The position numbers and the translations under genes are program-made. From assembly GCA_027297025.1 (NCBI GenBank), contig JAPUIM010000087.1, positions 1 to 5,033 of the forward strand: DNA of 5,033 nt, read 5' to 3'. This DNA comes from Bacteroidota bacterium (GTDB lineage: Bacteria; Bacteroidota; Bacteroidia; Cytophagales; Cyclobacteriaceae). A model generated the notes under the pieces. It was given only the letters and a program-made list of their open reading frames with translations. It ran no database searches and was not told the DNA's origin. Shown piece by piece: positions 1 through 5,033 of this stretch (position 1 is the stretch's first letter; each line of letters begins with the position of its first letter).

Positions 1-1057
1 CTATCTTAATTTGCATGCCATATCCCAGCCATCCAAATATATCTATATTGTCCCAACCTTCCTTATTATCACCATGAGGGGGGTAATAATTGATCCTCAC
101 TTTGTGATACAGATCACCGTATAACTGGGGATGAAGATGAGGTTCCAGAATATGCTCTAAAACACCTAATTTCGATACTTCCTTGGTTTTGAAGCTTTCA
201 GGATCGTCCAACACCTCGCCATCCCTATTTCCCAAAAGATTAGTAGAAAACCATCCTTTTATTCCTAATGAACGGGCTTTTAATCCAGGAGCCAAAATGG
301 TTTTCATCAGGGTTTGGCCGGTTTTAAAATCCTTTCCGGCTATGGGAGCTCCCGTTTGCTTGGACAGTTCCACCAATGCTGGTATATCACAGGATAAATT
401 TGGGGCACCGTTGGCATAGGGTATTCCCATTTTAATGGCAGCATAAGCGTAGATCATGCTGGGAGGAATGTTGGGATCATTGTTTTTCAACCCTTCCTCG
501 AGTTTTTCCACAGAGCTGTGGACATCACTTTCTTCGATATATATTTCGGTAGATCCACACCAAACCATCACCATGCGTTCACAGTCATTGGCCTTTTGGA
601 ACTCGCGAATATCGTCCATCAATGCCAGGGCCAGTTTCATTTTATTGGACCCTGATTTTACATTTGGTCCATCTAATTTTTTCACATAATATTTATCAAA
701 TACCGCTTTCATGGGTTTGATAGAGGCCAATTCTTCTTTCACACTTTCCAGGAGCGGCAGATCCAACACCCGAGCCTTTAATGCAGCTTCATATGCATTA
801 TCCTTAAAAATATCCCAGCCTCCGAAAACAATGTTGGTTAAGGGGGTCAAGTCTATAAAATCCCTGATCAAAGGATTTCTATTCTCGGTTCTCTTTCCTA
901 ATCGGATAGTACCCATTTGGGTCATGGACCCTATGGGAAAAGACAATCCTTTATTGATCGCAAATACGCCTGCCATAAAAGTAGTAGCCACCGCTCCCAT
1001 TCCCGGAGTCAAGATCCCTAACTTCCCGGTGGCTGGTTGAATTTTTGTTTCTGACAT
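1..1057 (-). CDS. ino1: myo-inositol-1-phosphate synthase (inositol-3-phosphate synthase), C-terminus cut by window edge
   Basis: Cytosolic NAD-dependent enzyme that isomerises D-glucose 6-phosphate to 1D-myo-inositol 3-phosphate, the committed step to inositol lipids. The frame is open from ATG 1057-1055 to the left edge (352 codons). Family members are about 430 aa, so roughly 80 C-terminal residues lie outside. Seen motifs: the Rossmann loop TPGMGAVATT (17-26), QMGTIRLGKR (47-56), CGSTE (167-171), NGAPN (216-220), the lysine-bearing active-site segment GKDFKTGQT (241-249), NLLGNRDG (273-280), and the characteristic block RINYYPPHGDNKEGWDNID (321-339). No frameshift or stop interrupts it. 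It starts only 26 bp after the reductase gene, so it is very likely co-transcribed with it. The leader before ATG is A/T-rich with no Shine-Dalgarno sequence, as is common in Bacteroidota. Family assignment is secure. Its link to sphingolipid headgroups is inferred from the neighbours. Confidence 0.95.
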   Translation of the reverse strand, partial: MSETKIQPATGKLGILTPGMGAVATTFMAGVFAINKGLSFPIGSMTQMGTIRLGKRTENRNPLIRDFIDLTPLTNIVFGGWDIFKDNAYEAALKARVLDLPLLESVKEELASIKPMKAVFDKYYVKKLDGPNVKSGSNKMKLALALMDDIREFQKANDCERMVMVWCGSTEIYIEESDVHSSVEKLEEGLKNNDPNIPPSMIYAYAAIKMGIPYANGAPNLSCDIPALVELSKQTGAPIAGKDFKTGQTLMKTILAPGLKARSLGIKGWFSTNLLGNRDGEVLDDPESFKTKEVSKLGVLEHILEPHLHPQLYGDLYHKVRINYYPPHGDNKEGWDNIDIFGWLGYGMQIKI

Positions 1058-1083
1058 CTCAATAAAAATTAAAATTTAGTTTT

Positions 1084-2088
1084 TTAAAGCCACTTTTCTT
1101 GTTTATACCAATCGATAGTCTCAGCTACACCTTTATCCAAATCATACTGCGCTTTAAATTTCATGTCCCGGTAAAATGGCTGGGTTTCACAGGTCCAATT
1201 CAGCGCTGTCAACTCATTTACCTTTTCCCGGTTAAAAGCGGGGACTTCCCCACTGAAACCATATATTTTTTCCATCAAAAACGCGGCCAATTTGACCAAT
1301 GGAATTGGAAGACGCAAACTTAAAGTTCTTTTACCTAAATTCCTTTTGATCAGGTGAGTAAAAGTTTTTATCCGGTAATTGTTACCATCGGTAACAAAAT
1401 ATCCCTGATTAATGATTTTCGATTGTATGGCCGAATAAACCGCCCTGGCCAAATCTTTAACATATACAAAAGTGAGTCTTTGTTCTGAGGAACCTAGAAA
1501 CACTTCAAAATGATTATTGATCATTTTAAATACCATTAATAGGTTTTTATCCCGGGGGCCATAGACTACGGTAGGTCTTAAAATGACAAAGGGAAAGTTG
1601 GTTAGCGAGATCAGATATTTTTCAGATTCTAATTTGCTTCGACCGTAAGCGGTAACCGGATGAGGAATATGTTTATTTCTGATTGGTTCAAAATCGGTTT
1701 CATTCCCCGGGCCGTAGGCTGCCAGGCTGCTTATATAAATGAATTTCCCAGGAACCATTCCAGCCTCTTGCAAAGCCTCCACAAAATTCTTGGTGTATTG
1801 GCAATTGACCAAATAATACTCCTGGTCATCTTTGGCTTTGGTGGTGCCTGCATTATGGACTATGTAATCAAACTTTCCCTTTTCTTTTTTAAATTCAACC
1901 AGCTGGGATTGTAATTTCTGAGGATTGCTAAAATCCAAGGTTACGAAATTGATCCGGCCATCCTGCAGATATCTTTTACTGCTGGTGGACCTTATCCCTG
2001 CATATACCTCAAAATTGAGCCCCAGTGCTTCCTGAATCAAGAAACCCCCTATAAAGCCACTTGATCCGGTAATGAGGATCTTTTTCAT
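1084..2088 (-). CDS. NAD(P)-dependent extended-SDR reductase, probable 3-ketosphinganine/ceramide reductase (CerR-like)
   Basis: A 334-aa extended short-chain dehydrogenase of the 'NAD-dependent epimerase/dehydratase' family. Seen: the nucleotide-binding loop GSSGFIG (8-14), D52 after beta-3, HNAG (78-81), S120/S121 in YISSLAAYGP (118-127), the catalytic pair Tyr148/Lys152 in AYGRSK (147-152), and RPTVVYGPRD (171-180). Arg33 in GIRSTS after beta-2 suggests an NADP(H) preference (inference). In Caulobacter a protein of this family (CerR), and in Bacteroides thetaiotaomicron a relative, reduce the 3-keto group of the sphingoid base or ceramide. The sequence here resembles that Bacteroidota subgroup as recalled. 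It lies 117 bp after serine palmitoyltransferase and 26 bp before the inositol synthase. A sugar-nucleotide epimerase role cannot be excluded from the fold, but no sugar-nucleotide genes are nearby. The family call is sure; the substrate is inferred. ATG 2088-2086 gives the glycine-rich loop its usual N-terminal position. Confidence 0.85.
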   Translation of the reverse strand: MKKILITGSSGFIGGFLIQEALGLNFEVYAGIRSTSSKRYLQDGRINFVTLDFSNPQKLQSQLVEFKKEKGKFDYIVHNAGTTKAKDDQEYYLVNCQYTKNFVEALQEAGMVPGKFIYISSLAAYGPGNETDFEPIRNKHIPHPVTAYGRSKLESEKYLISLTNFPFVILRPTVVYGPRDKNLLMVFKMINNHFEVFLGSSEQRLTFVYVKDLARAVYSAIQSKIINQGYFVTDGNNYRIKTFTHLIKRNLGKRTLSLRLPIPLVKLAAFLMEKIYGFSGEVPAFNREKVNELTALNWTCETQPFYRDMKFKAQYDLDKGVAETIDWYKQEKWL

Positions 2089-2205
2089 TTGCTTTCGTAC
2101 ATGGGAATCGGAAAATAAAAGGATCGGGAAATAGAGAATTTATCCAAACTCAAGAACACACCCCAAAAACGTAGGATTATCTGCACTCCTGGAAAAACCT
2201 ACCGC
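2085..2205 (-). other. 117-bp spt-reductase gap with a 5-codon ORF overlapping the reductase start
   Basis: The untranslated gap (2089-2205) shows no good promoter. A tiny ORF (2102-2085: ATG, five codons in all, TGA) ends in an ATGA overlap with the reductase start codon at 2088, a layout often seen in translational coupling. A GTAGG/CCTAC pair around a 22-nt loop before T5 is too weak to call a terminator. The gap is therefore compatible with read-through from spt. Confidence 0.25.
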
Positions 2206-3441
<1,236 letters not shown>

Positions 3442-3612
3442 TCAAGAGCCTTTATATTGCAATAATCTCATTCCTAAACTTGTCGAAAAATTGCGGCAAA
3501 TTTCTTATTCTTATGTGAATTATCCTACTGTTTGAGCAAAGTTCTTTTTGAATTAATAAAATAAGGTATAAAAAAAATCAAATACCTGCTAATTTGGCTA
3601 TGAAAAATACCA
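3442..3612 (-). other. 171-bp gap between GNAT and spt genes, with a 9-codon leader ORF
   Basis: A/T-rich linker. No exact TAnnTTTG was found; the nearest forms, GAACTTTG and GAAATTTG, each have one mismatch and lack a -33 partner at the right spacing. At its end a mini-ORF (3471-3442: ATG, nine sense codons in all, TGA) stops directly against the spt ATG (TGAATG). It could couple translation or be chance. A T8 run (complement of 3570-3577) follows a weak 5-bp A/T stem. Whether spt is read through from the GNAT gene or has its own promoter cannot be settled from the sequence. Confidence 0.3.
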
Positions 3613-4734
3613 TTACAATGCCTTTTTATAAATCCGATATTTTTTATAAAGGGTGCCATTGGTATTGAGTATAGCGCGATTCATCATTTCGTTATTTTCC
3701 AATATCCAAGAAGCCTCCCCCTTAATCATACCTTTTTTTAATCCTTCTTCAAAAACCTGGGTGTAAAAATAAGCATCAATTCCCAGTTTTCTATATTTTT
3801 CTAATAAACCCAACGTAATTATCCGTACTCCGTTGATTTTATTTTTGTAATAAAGCAGTTTAAAAATACCCCAGGGAAATAATCTGCCTCGTTTCAACTT
3901 TATTAATACCTGGTTGAAATCCGGGATGATCAAACTGTATCCAACAAGTTCTCCTTCATGTTCAGCCAGCAAAACAAAGTCTGGATCAATGATACTTTTT
4001 AGATCCTTGGCAGTGTACTTAATTTCTTCATAGGTCATGGGTACAAATCCCCAATTCTTCTCCCAGGCCGCATTGTAAACTTTCTGAATGTTATCTACTT
4101 CTTCATCAAATTTCTTGAGGTTGATCTTTCGAATGATAATGCCTTGTTTATTTAATCTTTCCAATATAAGCTTTGAAAGTCTATTCAACTTATCAGGACG
4201 GTTTTTATGGATAAACTGATAGGCCAATAAATCCATCTCCTTGCCAAAACCATACTTCTCCAGAAACTCAGGATAATAAGGCTTATTGTAGGTCATCATC
4301 ACCACCGGGGGAGAATCAAAACCTTCGATGAGGGTGCCGCAGGTTTCATTAGTAGAGTAATTTTCAGGCCCCATAATATGATCGAAATTCTGTTCTTTTA
4401 CCCATTTACAAGCGGTATCCAATAATAATCGGGCTACTTCATAATTATCTATTACCTCGAAAAAACCAAAAAATCCAATATTCTTTCGGGTGAATTTTAC
4501 ATAATTGTTGTTCCTGATTGCGGCAACACGGCCCAGTATTTTCCCATTATCCACAGCCAGGAAAAAATCAGCATCGGAATGTTTAAAAAATGGGTGTTTG
4601 GCTTTGTCCAATAATCCCCTTTGAGCAAGTTTTAATTCAGGCACATAATTAGGGTCATCAGCATAAAGATCATGGGGGAACTCAATAAATCTTTCCAAAT
4701 CCTTTTTATTATCAACCTTCAGAATCTCAACCAT
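3613..4734 (-). CDS. GNAT-fold acyltransferase, candidate bacterial ceramide synthase (bCerS-like)
   Basis: A 373-aa soluble protein with no signal peptide or membrane segment. It appears to hold two GNAT-like halves (about 50-175 and 205-370). Seen in the N-terminal half: FPHDLYADDPNYVPEL (19-34), HPFFKHSDADFFLA (47-60), GFFGFFEVID (88-97), GPENYSTNE (122-130) and GFDSPPVVMMTYN (138-150). In the C-terminal half, GLLEKYRKLGID (309-320) resembles the acyl-CoA pyrophosphate loop, and ILENNEMMNRAI (344-355) followed by LYKKYRIYKK (362-371) is typical of the GNAT C-terminus. Such proteins are usually annotated only as 'GNAT family N-acetyltransferase'. In Caulobacter the ceramide synthase bCerS has been reported as a GNAT-type protein unrelated to eukaryotic ceramide synthases. 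Being first in a cluster with serine palmitoyltransferase and a CerR-like reductase makes N-acylation of the sphingoid base the best guess. Family is fairly sure; function is inference. A promoter-like sequence lies about 60 bp upstream. Confidence 0.82.
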   Translation of the reverse strand: MVEILKVDNKKDLERFIEFPHDLYADDPNYVPELKLAQRGLLDKAKHPFFKHSDADFFLAVDNGKILGRVAAIRNNNYVKFTRKNIGFFGFFEVIDNYEVARLLLDTACKWVKEQNFDHIMGPENYSTNETCGTLIEGFDSPPVVMMTYNKPYYPEFLEKYGFGKEMDLLAYQFIHKNRPDKLNRLSKLILERLNKQGIIIRKINLKKFDEEVDNIQKVYNAAWEKNWGFVPMTYEEIKYTAKDLKSIIDPDFVLLAEHEGELVGYSLIIPDFNQVLIKLKRGRLFPWGIFKLLYYKNKINGVRIITLGLLEKYRKLGIDAYFYTQVFEEGLKKGMIKGEASWILENNEMMNRAILNTNGTLYKKYRIYKKAL

Positions 4735-4792
4735 TTTATAATGTTCATCGGGAACTTTTAGGTATTAGAATACGCTAACTAATTGACCCACA

Positions 4793-4823
4793 CAAATATA
4801 TGGTTAATCATTTTTTTATCATA
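4793..4823 (-). promoter_or_regulatory. Bacteroidota-type promoter for the sphingolipid cluster
   Basis: On the minus strand, TATATTTG (4800-4793) is an exact match to the Bacteroidota -7 element TAnnTTTG. Nineteen bases upstream lies TATG (4823-4820), one mismatch from the -33 element TTTG. Transcription would start near 4786-4789, giving a leader of about 50 nt before the GNAT ATG at 4734. No equally good match was seen in the gaps before the next three genes, so this may drive the whole cluster. The sequence match is seen; activity is inferred. Confidence 0.55.
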
Positions 4824-4833
4824 TCCTTTTTTG

Positions 4834-4847
4834 ACCAGAAACCAGAA
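4834..4847 (+). repeat. 7-bp perfect tandem repeat between the divergent promoters
   Basis: ACCAGAA occurs twice in a row (4834-4840 and 4841-4847). It sits between the two -33 elements, 11 bp from the minus-strand one and 9 bp from the plus-strand one, a position where a regulator could act on both promoters. The repeat is seen. A regulatory role is speculative, since a two-copy 7-mer can arise by chance. Confidence 0.3.
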
Positions 4848-4855
4848 GTTATGGG

Positions 4856-4886
4856 GTTGATGGCCTAACATATATTCCTATTTTTG
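4856..4886 (+). promoter_or_regulatory. Bacteroidota-type promoter for the divergent membrane-protein gene
   Basis: TTG (4857-4859), a 19-bp spacer, then TATTTTTG (4879-4886) match the -33/-7 consensus TTG...TAnnTTTG at normal spacing. The predicted start of transcription is near 4890-4893, only about 10-13 nt before ATG 4903, so the leader would be unusually short. The spacer equals that of the opposing promoter. Confidence 0.55.
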
Positions 4887-4902
4887 CAACCAAATAAATA
4901 TT

Positions 4903-5033
4903 ATGATCAACCGCATTTCAATTATAAAATTCGAAAGTGTTTCCAAAACCTCCTTATTGGTGTGGTTTATCATATTGGTGCTCTACACGTTATGGAATGT
5001 CACTATTGTAGGATTTGGTATTGAGCATATTAT
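4903..5033 (+). CDS. N-terminus of a divergent membrane protein, cut by window edge (possibly PAP2/Aur1-like)
   Basis: Only 43 codons are present, open from ATG 4903-4905 to the window end. The product starts with a short polar, lysine-containing segment (about 1-17), then one hydrophobic helix SLLVWFIILVLYTLWN (about 17-32), then TIVGFGIEHI. The positively charged start before the helix suggests the N-terminus stays in the cytoplasm. The gene is divergent from the sphingolipid cluster and has its own promoter-like sequence 17 bp before the ATG, so any leader would be very short. The pattern of an N-terminal helix followed by VGFxxEH recalls the start of PAP2-type inositol phosphorylceramide synthase-like proteins of Bacteroidota. 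This rests on memory and a short stretch, and a glycosyltransferase or unrelated membrane protein is possible. The existence of the gene is likely; its function is open. Confidence 0.7.
   Translation, partial: MINRISIIKFESVSKTSLLVWFIILVLYTLWNVTIVGFGIEHI

Noticed and set aside
66..80. Run of six G (C on the coding strand) in the inositol synthase as a frameshift site
   Set aside because: The reading frame continues correctly through it (YYPPHGDNKEGW), matching the family on both sides.
183..1040. Plus-strand open frames of 77-109 codons across this stretch
   Set aside because: They lie antisense to the inositol synthase, whose conserved motifs run through the whole region; their products show no recognisable domain.
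1660..1914. Plus-strand 84-codon frame inside the reductase gene
   Set aside because: It is antisense to the conserved SDR catalytic region and has no independent start signal or motif.
1084..2088. Sugar-nucleotide epimerase or dehydratase for surface polysaccharide
   Set aside because: The fold allows it, but no glycosyltransferase or nucleotide-sugar gene is nearby and the sequence resembles the sphingolipid reductase subgroup; kept only as an alternative.
2171..2203. GTAGG/CCTAC inverted repeat before a T5 run downstream of spt
   Set aside because: Five-bp stem with a 22-nt loop, expected by chance, and the downstream gene is co-oriented.
3570..3596. Intrinsic terminator after the GNAT gene (CAAAT/ATTTG stem followed by T8)
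   Set aside because: The stem is only 5 bp with a single G-C pair and an 8-nt loop, too unstable to call; the T-run alone is unremarkable in A/T-rich DNA.

Overview
The window looks like a chromosomal piece of a Bacteroidota genome, probably a free-living or environmental member of the Cytophagales/Flavobacteriia type. Three things point there: AT-rich DNA, start codons with little or no Shine-Dalgarno sequence, and two matches to the Bacteroidota promoter (-33 TTG / -7 TAnnTTTG). Protein motifs also resemble Bacteroidota homologues recalled from memory. No search was run, so the lineage below phylum is a guess.

Layout: four genes lie head-to-tail on the minus strand and read from right to left. 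They are a 373-aa GNAT-fold acyltransferase (4734-3613), serine palmitoyltransferase (3441-2206), a 334-aa NAD(P)-dependent extended-SDR reductase of the 'epimerase' type (2088-1084), and myo-inositol-1-phosphate synthase (1057 to beyond the left edge, about 80 residues missing). The gaps are 171, 117 and 26 bp. At the right end a gene starts in the opposite direction at 4903, and only its first 43 codons, with one membrane segment, are visible. The 168-bp divergent region between it and the GNAT gene carries one promoter-like sequence for each side and a small tandem repeat. There are no RNA genes, mobile elements or CRISPR arrays, and no gene-free stretch longer than 171 bp.

How the genes fit together: the set reads as a compact bacterial sphingolipid locus. 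Serine palmitoyltransferase makes 3-ketosphinganine. The SDR is the likely keto reductase (CerR-like, or like the Bacteroides 3-ketosphinganine reductase). The GNAT protein is a candidate bacterial ceramide synthase that N-acylates the long-chain base. Myo-inositol-1-phosphate synthase supplies an inositol headgroup, which suggests the end product is an inositol phosphoceramide. The divergent membrane protein could be the headgroup transferase (a PAP2/Aur1-like inositol phosphorylceramide synthase), but too little of it is present to be sure. The serine palmitoyltransferase and inositol synthase calls are strong; the roles of the other three are inferred from family and context.
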